From: Enterovibrio nigricans DSM 22720
GTDB taxonomy: Bacteria; Pseudomonadota; Gammaproteobacteria; Enterobacterales; Vibrionaceae
Direction of reading: 5' to 3'
Length of the DNA stretch: 64,000 nucleotides
Assembly: GCF_900167155.1 (NCBI RefSeq)
Contig: NZ_FUXU01000011.1
Coordinates: 20,022 to 84,021 of the forward strand
Both the position numbers and the translations under genes were made by a program. Below are positions 47,746 through 58,709 of the stretch, in pieces. Position 1 is the first letter of the stretch. Each line of letters starts with the position of its first letter. The notes beneath the pieces are model-generated. The model ran no database searches. It was not told the DNA's origin and was given only the letters and a program-made list of their open reading frames with translations.

Positions 47746-48093
47746 CTAAGGCCGTTTCTCGAACGGCGTGCTGTAGTGATAGGGCTTTTCTCGCTGTAAG
47801 GTATCTACACCCTCAACAACATAGAGATACGTTTTATTCCCTACGGTGTAAATCAGTTTGGTTCCCGTAAACTCATAATGACTTGTTGCTCTGGCTCCCT
47901 TCATATAGATGCCATCTTTGCGCACTTCAAACCGATCTGCGGCGTAGGGAGCAACGCCCTGCTCTATCCATTCGCCATAAATTTCAGACTGGTCAACTTT
48001 TGAAAAAATGGGGATATCATTGGCAACAAGAAATCCTATCGTTCCCCCAACAAGAACGACAAATAATGCAACAGATTGCCCGACAATGCTCAC
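47746..48093 (-). CDS. DUF2850 family membrane-anchored protein
   Basis: This 115-aa protein has one N-terminal helix (SVALFVVLVGGTIGFLVA, about residues 7-24). An extracytoplasmic beta-rich domain follows with EIYGEWIEQGVAPYAADRFEV (about 37-57), the most conserved part of the DUF2850 family found mainly in Vibrionaceae. The function is unknown. It lies alone on the minus strand between two plus-strand genes, divergent from argA with a 170-bp gap. Confidence 0.8.
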   Translation of the reverse strand: MSIVGQSVALFVVLVGGTIGFLVANDIPIFSKVDQSEIYGEWIEQGVAPYAADRFEVRKDGIYMKGARATSHYEFTGTKLIYTVGNKTYLYVVEGVDTLQREKPYHYSTPFEKRP

Positions 48094-48221
48094 GTAAGCG
48101 ACTCACCAGTATAAAAAATCAGATTACCACACAATGATATTATAGAAACGCCAATGCTGCTGCTAAAGTCGGACATTCTTAGTCTGAAGGAAGCTCACAC
48201 CTCTTGTAAATTCGGGCATGA

Positions 48222-48235
48222 TTAGTCATTATTCA
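48222..48235. promoter_or_regulatory. Candidate ARG box upstream of argA
   Basis: TTAGTCATTATTCA matches 11 of 14 positions of the ArgR half-palindrome consensus TGAATAATTATTCA. It lies about 30 nt before the argA start. Repression by ArgR with arginine is expected for argA and fits this site. Confidence 0.5.
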
Positions 48236-48266
48236 AGCATAAACAATCACCAAATGGAGCAAGGTG

Positions 48267-49622
48267 TTGAAACTTCGCAGTACAGCACTGGTAAAAGGAT
48301 TTAGGCAATCAGCCCCCTATGTAAATGCCCATCACAACAAAACCATTGTGATCATGCTTGGCGGGGAAGCGATTGCAGACGGCAACTTTGGCAATATTGT
48401 CAATGATATCGCCCTATTGAATAGTCTCGGCCTTCGTTTGGTCGTCGTGTACGGTGCTCGCCCACAGATCAGTCAAAACCTCGAAAAACAAGGGTTAGAG
48501 ACCCCGTATCACAAAGGCGTTCGTATTACAGACGCGTCCGCTTTGGAGGTGGTAAAGCAAGCAGCTGGACAACTCCAACTCGACATTACCGCTCGGCTTT
48601 CGATGAGCCTGAACAATACGCCAATGGCAGGCGCACAAATCAACGTCGTCAGCGGTAATTTTGTTATTGCTCAACCACTAGGTGTCGATGAAGGCATAGA
48701 TTACTGCCACAGCGGACGGATCCGAAGGATCGATATCGAAGGCATCCACCGACAACTCGATCAACACTCGATCGTTCTCTTGGGGCCGGTTGCCAGCTCT
48801 GTGACGGGTGAATGCTTTAACCTCACCTCAGAAGAAGTTGCCACCCAATTAGCCATTCGACTCAGCGCTGACAAACTGATTGGGTTTTGCTCTTTGCAAG
48901 GCGTAATCGGTCCAAAAGGCAATGTCTTGTCTGAACTTTTTCCTCATCAAGCCGATGAAATCCTCAGCCAAAGAGAGTCTGCCGGTGACAGCAATTCGGG
49001 AACAGTACGTTTCTTGAGAGGCGCGGTTGCCGCGTGTCGATCTGGCGTGCCAAGAAGCCACCTACTCAGTTATAAAGTCGACGGCTCTCTGATACAGGAA
49101 TTGTTTTCTGTTGAAGGTATCGGTACACAAATCGTGACGGAAAGCGCTGAGCGGGTGAGAAAAGCGACCATTGATGATATCGGTGGCATCCTTGAGCTTA
49201 TTCGTCCATTGGAAGAACAGGGGATACTGGTTCGACGCTCTCGCGAGCAACTTGAGCAAGAGATCCCCCGTTTTACCGTTATCGACCGAGATGATCGCAT
49301 CATAGGGTGTGCTGCTCTCTATCCCTACCACGAATCCCAAAGTGGCGAAATGGCTTGTGTCGCCGTGCACCCTGAATACCGCGACAGCGATAGAGGAACG
49401 CACCTGCTGCAATATATACAGCAACAGGCGTTGCAAGACGGATTAAAAATGATTTTCGTACTTACTACGCGCAGTATTCATTGGTTCCGAGAACACGGCT
49501 TTGTCGAAGCGGATATTTCCGCGTTACCGGACGTCAAACAACAGCTCTATAACCTGCAACGGCGTTCAAAAGTGCTGACGCTGTCCCTTAACGGACACCC
49601 AAGGCGTCTGCCAGCCCGCTAA
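48267..49622 (+). CDS. argA: N-acetylglutamate synthase ArgA
   Basis: ArgA (451 aa) acetylates glutamate with acetyl-CoA in the first step of arginine synthesis. An N-terminal amino-acid-kinase-like domain ([41 protein letters not shown]) carries the arginine site. A C-terminal GNAT domain (about 290-440) has [17 protein letters not shown] and [13 protein letters not shown]. The codon pair GTG TTG opens the frame; TTG 48267 has better spacing from GGAG. It ends overlapping recD on the other strand by 35 nt. Confidence 0.95.
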   Translation: MKLRSTALVKGFRQSAPYVNAHHNKTIVIMLGGEAIADGNFGNIVNDIALLNSLGLRLVVVYGARPQISQNLEKQGLETPYHKGVRITDASALEVVKQAAGQLQLDITARLSMSLNNTPMAGAQINVVSGNFVIAQPLGVDEGIDYCHSGRIRRIDIEGIHRQLDQHSIVLLGPVASSVTGECFNLTSEEVATQLAIRLSADKLIGFCSLQGVIGPKGNVLSELFPHQADEILSQRESAGDSNSGTVRFLRGAVAACRSGVPRSHLLSYKVDGSLIQELFSVEGIGTQIVTESAERVRKATIDDIGGILELIRPLEEQGILVRRSREQLEQEIPRFTVIDRDDRIIGCAALYPYHESQSGEMACVAVHPEYRDSDRGTHLLQYIQQQALQDGLKMIFVLTTRSIHWFREHGFVEADISALPDVKQQLYNLQRRSKVLTLSLNGHPRRLPAR

Positions 49623-51585
49623 ATCTTGATGTTTTGCGTCTGACCGCCCGCTCCAGACTGGCGCGGGTGGCAAATACGTCCAACCGATCTTTTGCTCTCG
49701 TGACGCCGGTATACACCAGCTCTCTGGTCATCACTGGCGAGTGAGTAGGTGAAAGCACCATGATAGTATGACTAAATTCTGACCCTTGGGATTTGTGAAC
49801 TGTCATTGCGTACGCAGTTTGGTGCTCAGGCAATCTGCTTGGTAGAAATGCCTTTACCGAGCCATCAGACAATTCAAATACCACGCGCAGGCCATCATCT
49901 TGCTTTACGACAATGCCGATGTCACCGTTGTATAAACCCAGCCCGTGGTCATTTTGAGTCACCATGACGGGACGGCCTGGATAGAAAGTTTCCTCCCCAA
50001 GCGCAATAAGGTGCTTGTCAGCCAGTGCTTTTTCAATGGCACTATTCAGCCCTTTCACACCAAACGGCCCCTCAGCTAAAGCACAAAGTACACGTATATC
50101 AGAAAAGTACGCCAGCACACTTCGATGGTCATCTCCCGCTTTTAGTGCTTCCAAATAGCGGCGATAACCTTCCACGGCCAGTACGATGGCCTGCTCATAC
50201 ACATCACCATTTAAATCATGAAGCAAGATGTCTGAATAACCATGGCGAAGCACTCTGTCCAACAATCGTGTATCACCCGTATTAATCGCAAAGGCAAGCT
50301 GGCCAACGCCGGATTGAGCGTGGAATCGATAGCTTTTCCGCAAGAGACAGACACTATCGGCAACTGCAGGCACAGACGCTAAACCAGACAGGTTGAAGCC
50401 AGTTAGTGAGGTCAACTCTGCGGCTCTTTCATTGCTATAGCCTTTATCGACCCCCAAGCAAATGTCTCCCAGTACCGCGCCCGCCTCCACGGAAGCCAAC
50501 TGATCTCGGTCCCCCAGCAAAATGACGCGCGCATGCTCAGGCAATGCCGCCAGCAATCTTGCCATCAAGGGTAAATCCACCATCGACGCTTCATCCACCA
50601 CAAGGATATCCAGATGAAGGCGGTTATTTTGATGATGACGGAAGTCCACGCGGTTCGGGATTGCGCCGAGCAGTCGGTGAATGGTTGATGCCTGCACAGG
50701 AATTTTCCCTCTGACATCATGGCTGACAGGCAGTGCATCCACAGCCTTACCGATAGACTCCATAAGGCGGTTTGCCGCCTTCCCAGTTGGCGCAACCAAT
50801 TTGATTTCGGGCCCGTTCGGCTTACCACTGCTGATCACCAATGCCGCCAACAGCTTCGCAACCGTGGTTGTTTTACCTGTTCCCGGCCCGCCAGAAATCA
50901 CAGAAAACCGATAACTGAGTGCAGCTGCTGCCGCGACTTTCTGCCAATTGAGACGCGCAGCTTCTGGAACGTAAGCAAGAATATCAACGGCAGACGCATC
51001 CGTATCTAATGTACGTTGAAGCGCGTTCATATCAATGATGTCAGGCTGAACCACATCAAAAAAATCCAGCAACTTTTGCGCTTTTTCATGCTCACCCCAG
51101 CCCGCATAAAGCGTTTTCAATAACGCAATATCTGGTTCGAATAAGGCATCCAATGTCGCCCTTGCACCATCAGGAAGGAGAACGGGGTTACAGCGAGAAA
51201 CAATGCCTTCCGCCACACGTTGCTCAGCTTGCCAATAGCGATTTAAATAAAGACGCTTGCCATGAAGAATAAGCGGTGTAGGCTCTTTCCCCTCACCAAC
51301 CACATTCGATTGCGCCATGTAAACCAACGCATTTTCCGGATCGAGTTGTGCGGCAATCAACAATGCCTCAGCCGGTGGTAAATCAAACAAAGCGGCGGCA
51401 TCCAGTGAGGACAAATCCACACAAACGTTTCCTTTCCCCAATTCAAAACTGACCAAGGTCGCCCAACCAACCATTGGGTCGTCCTTGTCACCAAGTTGCT
51501 CTCCAATAAACTGGCCAAATTGACGATCGATGGCTCGGATACTCTTACGCTGGTACAGCCCCTCTAACAGATCACTGATTGCCAT
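49588..51585 (-). CDS. recD: Exodeoxyribonuclease V subunit RecD
   Basis: RecD (665 aa) is the fast 5'-3' helicase of RecBCD, which processes double-strand breaks and degrades foreign linear DNA. Walker A is [16 protein letters not shown] (near residue 242), Walker [13 protein letters not shown], and the SF1B C-terminal motif [13 protein letters not shown]. The ATG at 51585 ([14 protein letters not shown]) has GGAG 9 nt upstream and overlaps the recB end by 14 nt; a longer start (51606) is possible. The 3' end overlaps the convergent argA. Confidence 0.94.
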   Translation of the reverse strand: MAISDLLEGLYQRKSIRAIDRQFGQFIGEQLGDKDDPMVGWATLVSFELGKGNVCVDLSSLDAAALFDLPPAEALLIAAQLDPENALVYMAQSNVVGEGKEPTPLILHGKRLYLNRYWQAEQRVAEGIVSRCNPVLLPDGARATLDALFEPDIALLKTLYAGWGEHEKAQKLLDFFDVVQPDIIDMNALQRTLDTDASAVDILAYVPEAARLNWQKVAAAAALSYRFSVISGGPGTGKTTTVAKLLAALVISSGKPNGPEIKLVAPTGKAANRLMESIGKAVDALPVSHDVRGKIPVQASTIHRLLGAIPNRVDFRHHQNNRLHLDILVVDEASMVDLPLMARLLAALPEHARVILLGDRDQLASVEAGAVLGDICLGVDKGYSNERAAELTSLTGFNLSGLASVPAVADSVCLLRKSYRFHAQSGVGQLAFAINTGDTRLLDRVLRHGYSDILLHDLNGDVYEQAIVLAVEGYRRYLEALKAGDDHRSVLAYFSDIRVLCALAEGPFGVKGLNSAIEKALADKHLIALGEETFYPGRPVMVTQNDHGLGLYNGDIGIVVKQDDGLRVVFELSDGSVKAFLPSRLPEHQTAYAMTVHKSQGSEFSHTIMVLSPTHSPVMTRELVYTGVTRAKDRLDVFATRASLERAVRRKTSRFSGLADALGVR

Positions 51586-54500
51586 CTTGGCTGTCTCCAT
51601 TTTCAAATTGCGTATCGAGACCGGAAATCAGTTCAAGGCTCGGCTTGGTGTAAAAAATGCCGTGTTGTGTATTGGCTTCCACCCCACGTACAAAGAGGTA
51701 GTAAACACCCCCAAAGTGTCGCTCAAAGTCATAATTTGGAATACGCTGACGCAAAAAGCGATGAAGTGCTAATGAGTAGATTTGGTATTGAAAATCATAG
51801 CGATGCTCGATCATAGCTTGGCCCAAAGCATCTTGCGTGTAGTCAGAGGGTGCACCACCAAGGTAGTTGGATTTCCAATCGAGAACGTAATATTTCCCTT
51901 CCCAACAAAACACCAAATCAATAAAGCCCTTTAACATGCCTTTGGCTGTATCAAACCCCAGATCACCCGCTTGGGCGGATAACGGATCGTGGGCTTTAAT
52001 ATGACGATTGACTGCTGAACTGTTCAAGTGCTCAACAGGCATCACGAACTCCATTTCAGTCAGGCGATCTTGCTCACCAATCTCAGAAAGTGTCATTCCT
52101 TCTTCATTCAAAGGTTGAGAAAGTACATCTAACATCATTTTCTGCAAAACAGGCAACCAATCCTCTTCATAGTTTTCAATGGCCAAGGTATGGCGAATCA
52201 TTTCCATCACCTCGTCACTGTAGATGTCTTGCGTAAAATCGACGTTTTCAAACAAGGTATGCAAGAAGGTTCCGGGCCTTGCTCCGCGAGGAAATTGGAA
52301 GATGGAACTGAACGGAAGGTCTTCAAACTCCGCGTCTTCATCACTTTCATTTGCCGCATCCAAGTCAAACGCAGGTAATGCGGGTAAAGCCGAACCGTGC
52401 CCTTGTTTCACAAGACCTGAATAGCTAGTGAGACGCCAGTTTCGTTGGATGTAACGCCCAAAGACTTTCGCTTCAAGATCATCAACCGATTGAAGGTTTG
52501 CAACTAATTTACCGTCGGTACTCTCTGGAGGCGCACTGACTGTCATCGAGGTTTGACCATCCACCAGCGTGGCAAGATCTTTTCTCAGCCCATCGCCGTC
52601 TTGCACTTCACCTCGCTGGATCAAATAGCCCAACGCCGACTTATGTACGCCCGTTACGCCATCTTTTGTTTTTCGACCATCTTGTAACGGAGCCAACCCA
52701 ATAAAACAGCCATACACCGCACGAGTCAGCGCAACATAAATCAGACGCAAATCCTCAGCAAGACGCTCTTTGTCTGCCGCTTCAATGGCCGCTTCGGGGT
52801 TGTTCAACTCTAATGTCGGTGCATGGTTTTCATCGTGAAAGAAAGGCTCGCTTGCTTCACGAACACTGCACACGAAGGGCAAGTAAACGAGGTCGTATTC
52901 CAAGCCTTTTGATTTGTGAATAGTGACGATTTGAACAAGATCTCGCTCAGACTCAAGGCGAACCTGCTGCTCATCACTGCTGCCATTTGGACTGTCGATA
53001 TGATCTGCCAGCCAACGAATCAATGCATGGTGGCTTTCTAATGTCTGACTGGCTTGTTGAAGCAATTCGCCCAAATGTAACAAGTCAGTGAGTGAACGCT
53101 CACCATCATCTTCACACAGCAGCCTTTCTGCAATCGAACGTCGCTGAATAACCTGACGCAACATGGGCAAGACACCACGCGTAAACCATACATGTTGGTA
53201 AGTCGAAAACTCGATAACGGCACGTTCCCACTCTTTCTCATCTTGGTTTAACGTATCTATTTCTTGTGCTGTCAGCGCAAACAGTCCACTCGCCAATGCC
53301 GTGCGAAGTGTTCGCTCACTATCAGGACTTAGCACTGCAGAAAGAAGACGCTGAACATCCGCCGCTAAGCCACTCGAAAATACACAGTTTCTGTTTGACA
53401 GGTAGACCGACGCGATTCCTTTTTTAACCAGTGCGCGTTTTACCTTTGCAGCTTCATGACCCGTCCTGACCAATACCGCAATGTCGCCTGCTCGAATCGC
53501 TGTTTTTTCTTCATTTTTGGCAAAGTTAGCCTGTTTGGTTTCGGACTGATTCAACACATCTCGAATGCTGATGGCTGTCGCTTCTGCCATCTCATTTTCA
53601 TAATCAGACTTACTCTTCAAATCCGAGTCATCAGCCAGCCAAAACGTGAGCGCAGGTTGTTTGTGACCTTGAATTTCCCAATAGCGAGAATCCGCACCTG
53701 GCGCAGAGCCTACTGCCTGAAAGGGAATGTCATCTTCATAGATAAACGGGGCAGTAGCATGTTCGAATATACGATTTACCGCAGAAACCATGTCAGCGGT
53801 TGAGCGCCAATTCGTGCCAAGGTTATAGTGATCTTCTACCTGCCTGCGTGCATCAATATACGTAAATATATCCGCGCCACGGAATGCGTAAATTGCCTGC
53901 TTAGGGTCACCGATCATAAACAAGCCGCATTCTTTTACATCACCATAGACATCGCTAAAGATCTGATACTGCTGTGGGTCGGTATCTTGAAATTCATCAA
54001 TCATGGCAATGGGATACAAAGTGCGAATACGCTCGGCCAGAATACCGGTGCTATCATTTTTTAGTGCGTCTGATAACTGAGATAACAAGTCGTCAAACGA
54101 GAGCCATCCAAAGCGCTTTTTCTCTCGCGAAAGCAAGGTGCGCACTTCTTTAATCGCGTGAGCCTGCAATGCTTCTTTGAGTCCCGGTGGGTGCGCCACC
54201 AATCTATCGATGTCATCAAATACCGGATGAGATGGCACCTCACCTTTTTTGGTTTTATCACTCAGTGTACTTGCTGAAAACCGCTCAAGATTGGTTGGCA
54301 AATCGTAATTGTTGGTCGGGCGATTCGCCCATTCACTGACCTCCGCGATCCAGTTCGGCAAAGTGCGTTTGCTGTAACTGCGTTTATCAACGCCCGACGC
54401 GGTAATGATGGCTTCAATATCTGCAACAGACGCCAGCCATACTCTTTTTACATCATCAATTTTTGCGAGGTTTTCTTGATGCAGCTGAACGAGATCATCG

Positions 54501-55138
54501 GGCATGACAGGCGCATTGATGGTGACAAGTGGCCCTGCCAAATACGTACCAACGTCTTTAAGCAATCCTTTAGGTGAAGACCAGTAGCTTCTAACAACCC
54601 CCGCCAACGATTTAGGCAACGGATAAAACTGACTACGCCAGAAGTCCGCCACGGCACGCTCACGAAGCATGGATTCATCAGTAATGAATTCGTTGGTAAA
54701 CAAGCTGCCTGATTCAAAGGCATTTTGAGTCAGCATGCGTTGGCAAAAACCGTGAATGGTATAAATGGCCGCTTCATCCATTTGACGCTCCGCCTGAAGC
54801 AGCAATTGCTCCGCGCGCTTGTGATCTGCTATTTCTGTCAGTAATGGGGCAATCACCGGATCACGGCTTTCACCTCGACTGAACGCTAATCTCGCATCAT
54901 GAATACGCGCGCGAATACGATCTCGCAGCTCTTGCGTTGCCGCCTCGGTAAAGGTCACAACCAGAATTTTTTCAACACTAAGGGGGACAGCATGTGCGGT
55001 CTCACCTGACCCATGTCCGAGCAAAAGGCGTAAGTACAAGCCCGCGATAGTAAAGGTCTTTCCTGTACCTGCCGACGCTTCGATAAGTCGAAGGCCATAC
55101 AGTGGAAATGTCATGGGTTGAAGAGATTGTGTTGGCAT
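51572..55138 (-). CDS. recB: Exodeoxyribonuclease V subunit RecB
   Basis: RecB (1188 aa) is the 3'-5' helicase and nuclease of RecBCD and loads RecA after Chi. The N-terminus has Walker A EASAGTGKTFTIAGLYL (near residue 17), then IDEFQDTDPQQYQIF (motif II, near 383) and FRGADIFTY. The C-terminal nuclease has GFIDLVFCWEGKYYVLDWKSN with the catalytic Asp and Lys (near 1080). The order recC-recB-recD holds, but ptrA, which sits between recC and recB in E. coli, is absent; the gap is only 70 nt. Confidence 0.96.
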   Translation of the reverse strand: MPTQSLQPMTFPLYGLRLIEASAGTGKTFTIAGLYLRLLLGHGSGETAHAVPLSVEKILVVTFTEAATQELRDRIRARIHDARLAFSRGESRDPVIAPLLTEIADHKRAEQLLLQAERQMDEAAIYTIHGFCQRMLTQNAFESGSLFTNEFITDESMLRERAVADFWRSQFYPLPKSLAGVVRSYWSSPKGLLKDVGTYLAGPLVTINAPVMPDDLVQLHQENLAKIDDVKRVWLASVADIEAIITASGVDKRSYSKRTLPNWIAEVSEWANRPTNNYDLPTNLERFSASTLSDKTKKGEVPSHPVFDDIDRLVAHPPGLKEALQAHAIKEVRTLLSREKKRFGWLSFDDLLSQLSDALKNDSTGILAERIRTLYPIAMIDEFQDTDPQQYQIFSDVYGDVKECGLFMIGDPKQAIYAFRGADIFTYIDARRQVEDHYNLGTNWRSTADMVSAVNRIFEHATAPFIYEDDIPFQAVGSAPGADSRYWEIQGHKQPALTFWLADDSDLKSKSDYENEMAEATAISIRDVLNQSETKQANFAKNEEKTAIRAGDIAVLVRTGHEAAKVKRALVKKGIASVYLSNRNCVFSSGLAADVQRLLSAVLSPDSERTLRTALASGLFALTAQEIDTLNQDEKEWERAVIEFSTYQHVWFTRGVLPMLRQVIQRRSIAERLLCEDDGERSLTDLLHLGELLQQASQTLESHHALIRWLADHIDSPNGSSDEQQVRLESERDLVQIVTIHKSKGLEYDLVYLPFVCSVREASEPFFHDENHAPTLELNNPEAAIEAADKERLAEDLRLIYVALTRAVYGCFIGLAPLQDGRKTKDGVTGVHKSALGYLIQRGEVQDGDGLRKDLATLVDGQTSMTVSAPPESTDGKLVANLQSVDDLEAKVFGRYIQRNWRLTSYSGLVKQGHGSALPALPAFDLDAANESDEDAEFEDLPFSSIFQFPRGARPGTFLHTLFENVDFTQDIYSDEVMEMIRHTLAIENYEEDWLPVLQKMMLDVLSQPLNEEGMTLSEIGEQDRLTEMEFVMPVEHLNSSAVNRHIKAHDPLSAQAGDLGFDTAKGMLKGFIDLVFCWEGKYYVLDWKSNYLGGAPSDYTQDALGQAMIEHRYDFQYQIYSLALHRFLRQRIPNYDFERHFGGVYYLFVRGVEANTQHGIFYTKPSLELISGLDTQFENGDSQDGNQ

Positions 55139-55208
55139 GCAGTATCAGCTCGGTATTGTCAGAAAATTAATGTTTATGTGTGCTTGCACGTCGGAAGACT
55201 GACTGATG

Positions 55209-58200
55209 TCAGTCTTCTTTTTTCTCACCATTTAATGCTGGGAGCAGCACGTCGCATCCCAATCGGAACACATCGTTCAAGAGTTCTTCGCTCGCGGCAG
55301 GCCATACTCGCGCAATATAGGCGTTATCGCCCTCTCCTGGCATAAAGCCGCTTTCAAACGCCGCACGCATTTTCTGCCTGGCTTTCATTAACGTGTCTTC
55401 ATCATCATGCCACTCTCCCTTTCTATCGAAACAGGCTTCAATACCCGCCAGTGCTGTTTTAGGTAAATAAACGCTGGGTGTCGACATGCCGTCTATGTAA
55501 TGATCAAGATATGTGGTTAATGCTTGCAACGCCGCATCTTTCGTTTGCACCGCATAAACGAATTGCCCATCCAAACCAACGTAATGTGTTTCTAAATTGT
55601 CTCCTGCAGCACATTGGCACAAATGGTCAATCCATGCTGACAGACGATCCTGCGCGCGAATCTTCCCGCTGCGATAGAGTATACGACCACCTCGGTAGCG
55701 ATCATCCAGCCAACCTTGCACCTGCACAGGACCGCGTTTTGTCTGCACCGTGATATTGATTTCCAGAGGTTGTCTAGGCTCTCTGATGAACGGCTCTAAC
55801 ACACGATATTGCGCCAAGATACCATTGAGTTCACTTTCCAATTCCAGCTCGCCGAAATGGTTTACAGGTAAGGTTCCACTGGCTTTTTGCCTCTGGTAGA
55901 ACGCCTCTAACGACTGAAGCTCACTGCCGTGCGCTAGAAGGTGAGAGAGTAACTCATCCCGAAGGCGATAAGTTTCTAAGTTATCGAGTGAAAACGGTTC
56001 GACATCTTCTAAGCCGCCAACTGCATTTTCGAAAAACACTTTAAGGCGTCGGTTGAAAAAATGCTGCACAGGCAAACGCCAGAATCGCTGCAATTCAGCC
56101 AACTCGATGTGATTCGAACCCGCCTCCGCCTCCTGTGATAACGCGGCATTCAGAAAAGACTCAGCTGCGCGTCCTTCGCCTTTTGCAGCAGGAAGCCATT
56201 CATTGGCATAACTTGCCTTACCACCTTGAAACGACGCGCGACTAAAGGGAACTAATGGATTCTCGTGGCAGAGATGTTTTTGCAGGTTCACCCCCGAGTC
56301 ATGCTCTGGCAACGCACTGTCCCCTTCCAAGCAATAACCTTGGCGGCAATAGTCTAAAAGCTCAGTAACCAGCACTGACGGTACTTTTACACTGTTATCC
56401 TGAACTGAACGGCCCACATAGCTGATATACAGTTTGTTTTGTGCTGATTGTAATGCTTCAAGGAACAAATAGCGGTCATCGTCACGCCTTGAGCGGTCGC
56501 CTGCACGGGTGCGTCCTGCCATAAGATCGAACCCGACTGGCGCGATGGTGCGAGGATAATCGCCATCATTCATACCCAACAAGCAAACAACTTTAAACGG
56601 GATAGAACGCATTGGCATCAAGGTACAGAAGTTAACCTGTCCTGCAAGGAAGCGTTGGCTTATACGCTCCCCACCGAGCTTTTCTTTCAAGTAATCACGA
56701 ACAATCGACAAGGAAATGTCTTGGCTAAAGCCAGCATCAGAGAGTTGTACCAGCCAATTATCTAGCTGAGTACGAAGCATCTGTCCTGCAGGCTCTTCAT
56801 CCGTATCCAGTGCGAAGAGGTCATCAAACATCGCTGATAAAACCTTGGCCCATGCCTCTCCAGATTGAACTTGGATTAACTGATGCTGAATTTGGCTAAG
56901 TACACGGAAAAACTCGCCAAGTTTACCCGCCAGATCGGCCTCTAACCCCTGAATTTCATCATACGCCAGTACCCCGTTATAAAGCCCACTGTCACTTGGC
57001 ATCGCGTAACCCAACATCATACGGTCCAAGCCAAACTGCCACGTATTCTGTTTTTGCCCAGGCAGAGAAAAGTGCTTCGCAGTGCTTTCATCAAGCCCCC
57101 AGCGAATACCAGACTCTTCGACCCAGACTTTTACTTTTTCAAACTGGCGGTTATCAAAACCGAACTTACGCAGCACAGCGGGTACTTCCAGGATCTCCAG
57201 CAGTTCTGCTGCACTGCAACGGCTGTCCGGCAGACCCAGCAAGCTTAGGAAGGTCGTCAGAATTGGACTTTCTTGATCGGCGGTTCGGTCAGAAATGGAG
57301 AAAGGAATAAATCGCTCACCCGGCGCATTGCCAAACACGGCTTGTATCGCGGGACTGTAAGCGTTGATATCGGCCACCATGACAATGACATCTCGCGGTG
57401 TCAGCGAAGGATCGTCTGCCAACATATCCAGCAATCGGTCATGCAGGACTTCAACTTCTCGCATTGGACTGTGGCAAACTTCGATCATCAAGGAGCTATC
57501 TTCAACCGAGATTGGCAACTTACTCTCACTGGTCAAGGTTTCGAGAATGTTCCCTGGCTCCTGCAGATCAAGAATGTCCGCCTGAATATGATGCAGCAAT
57601 GACTCGCGCGGTACATCAACAAAGCCCTGATCGACCTCGTTACATTGAAGCTCGGACAGCAACAATAAGTTATCCCGTCCCAATTTACCCATTGACGCTA
57701 AAAGGCTGTTGCCTATCTCTGCGGTTTCATCATCGAGCAATGGCAACGCAAATTGAGCAGGCTCGTTACTCTCCGTCGCTCGGCTAATACGGTTATCCAT
57801 CGCTGCAGTACGCCTTGCCAAATAACGCTTGTCGCGAATATCACCCCAATAGAAACGACATGGATTCGTAAACATGTAGTGCACATCTATATGCTCACCA
57901 AGTGCTTTCAGCGCATCCAGATAACGAGGAGGCAAAGCTGAGATGCCAAATACAAATACACGCTCAATGTCTTTTAAGCCTTCGGGCTTGGCTGACTTAG
58001 ACACCAATGCATCAATGAACTCTTCGTACAAGTTGGCACGATGAAACGGGGATTGACCTTGTTGAAGGGTGTTATCATACAAAGCTTGCCAAAGCTTAGG
58101 CTGCCAGGTTTTTTCGCCTTCTAGCTCCATGACCGCGTGTTCATTTTCCCAAGCTTTAATCCACTCCGGGCGATATACCAAATATTGGTCAAAAATATCC

Positions 58201-58595
58201 GCGACTTTGCCCGCTAATTGGTAAAGCTTTTGTTGGTCCGTATCGTCGCTCAGATACTGCTTTAACTCATCAAAATCAGGATCGTCTAGCATGGACGGTA
58301 ACACTGTCATCAGCTTCCACGTCATGGCTTCTTTATTGAAAAAGCTTCGCTGCGGCACGTCGTCAAGAATTTGAGTAAACATCTGCCAGATAAAGGTCGC
58401 TGGCAGCGGGAACTCAACGTTCGCGACTATCCCTTGCTCTTTGGCCATCTCCAGCTTTAACCACTGCGCCATACCGGGGCTCTGAACCAAAATCAATTCT
58501 TTCTGGAACGGGTTACTTAGAGGACTTTGCTCGACAATGGCGACCAGCAAACTTTTAAGCAAATCCAATTGGTTGGAGTGATAGACAGTAAACAC
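55209..58595 (-). CDS. recC: Exodeoxyribonuclease V subunit RecC
   Basis: RecC (1128 aa) holds the complex together, splits the DNA strands and recognises Chi. It has an inactive helicase fold. Typical stretches are VQSPGMAQWLKLEMA near the start, VFGISALPPRYLDALKALG, and PFKVVCLLGMNDGDYPR (near 650). The start is GTG (MFTVYHSNQLDLL). It is first in the recC-recB-recD operon. No LexA site was noted. Confidence 0.95.
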   Translation of the reverse strand: MFTVYHSNQLDLLKSLLVAIVEQSPLSNPFQKELILVQSPGMAQWLKLEMAKEQGIVANVEFPLPATFIWQMFTQILDDVPQRSFFNKEAMTWKLMTVLPSMLDDPDFDELKQYLSDDTDQQKLYQLAGKVADIFDQYLVYRPEWIKAWENEHAVMELEGEKTWQPKLWQALYDNTLQQGQSPFHRANLYEEFIDALVSKSAKPEGLKDIERVFVFGISALPPRYLDALKALGEHIDVHYMFTNPCRFYWGDIRDKRYLARRTAAMDNRISRATESNEPAQFALPLLDDETAEIGNSLLASMGKLGRDNLLLLSELQCNEVDQGFVDVPRESLLHHIQADILDLQEPGNILETLTSESKLPISVEDSSLMIEVCHSPMREVEVLHDRLLDMLADDPSLTPRDVIVMVADINAYSPAIQAVFGNAPGERFIPFSISDRTADQESPILTTFLSLLGLPDSRCSAAELLEILEVPAVLRKFGFDNRQFEKVKVWVEESGIRWGLDESTAKHFSLPGQKQNTWQFGLDRMMLGYAMPSDSGLYNGVLAYDEIQGLEADLAGKLGEFFRVLSQIQHQLIQVQSGEAWAKVLSAMFDDLFALDTDEEPAGQMLRTQLDNWLVQLSDAGFSQDISLSIVRDYLKEKLGGERISQRFLAGQVNFCTLMPMRSIPFKVVCLLGMNDGDYPRTIAPVGFDLMAGRTRAGDRSRRDDDRYLFLEALQSAQNKLYISYVGRSVQDNSVKVPSVLVTELLDYCRQGYCLEGDSALPEHDSGVNLQKHLCHENPLVPFSRASFQGGKASYANEWLPAAKGEGRAAESFLNAALSQEAEAGSNHIELAELQRFWRLPVQHFFNRRLKVFFENAVGGLEDVEPFSLDNLETYRLRDELLSHLLAHGSELQSLEAFYQRQKASGTLPVNHFGELELESELNGILAQYRVLEPFIREPRQPLEINITVQTKRGPVQVQGWLDDRYRGGRILYRSGKIRAQDRLSAWIDHLCQCAAGDNLETHYVGLDGQFVYAVQTKDAALQALTTYLDHYIDGMSTPSVYLPKTALAGIEACFDRKGEWHDDEDTLMKARQKMRAAFESGFMPGEGDNAYIARVWPAASEELLNDVFRLGCDVLLPALNGEKKED

Positions 58596-58674
58596 AGATG
58601 AGACTCACGAAACGGACATTGAGGAGATTGTGGCGGAATGGCTTCGAGAGTGCAATTTCAATACATTAGAAATC

Positions 58675-58697
58675 AAAAAACCCGCGAGTAGCGGGCT
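58675..58697 (-). terminator. Terminator of the TDT transporter gene
   Basis: On the minus strand CCCGC-TACTC-GCGGG is followed by TTTTTT. It separates the transporter gene from recC. Confidence 0.85.
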
Positions 58698-58709
58698 TCG
58701 ATATTGCTT

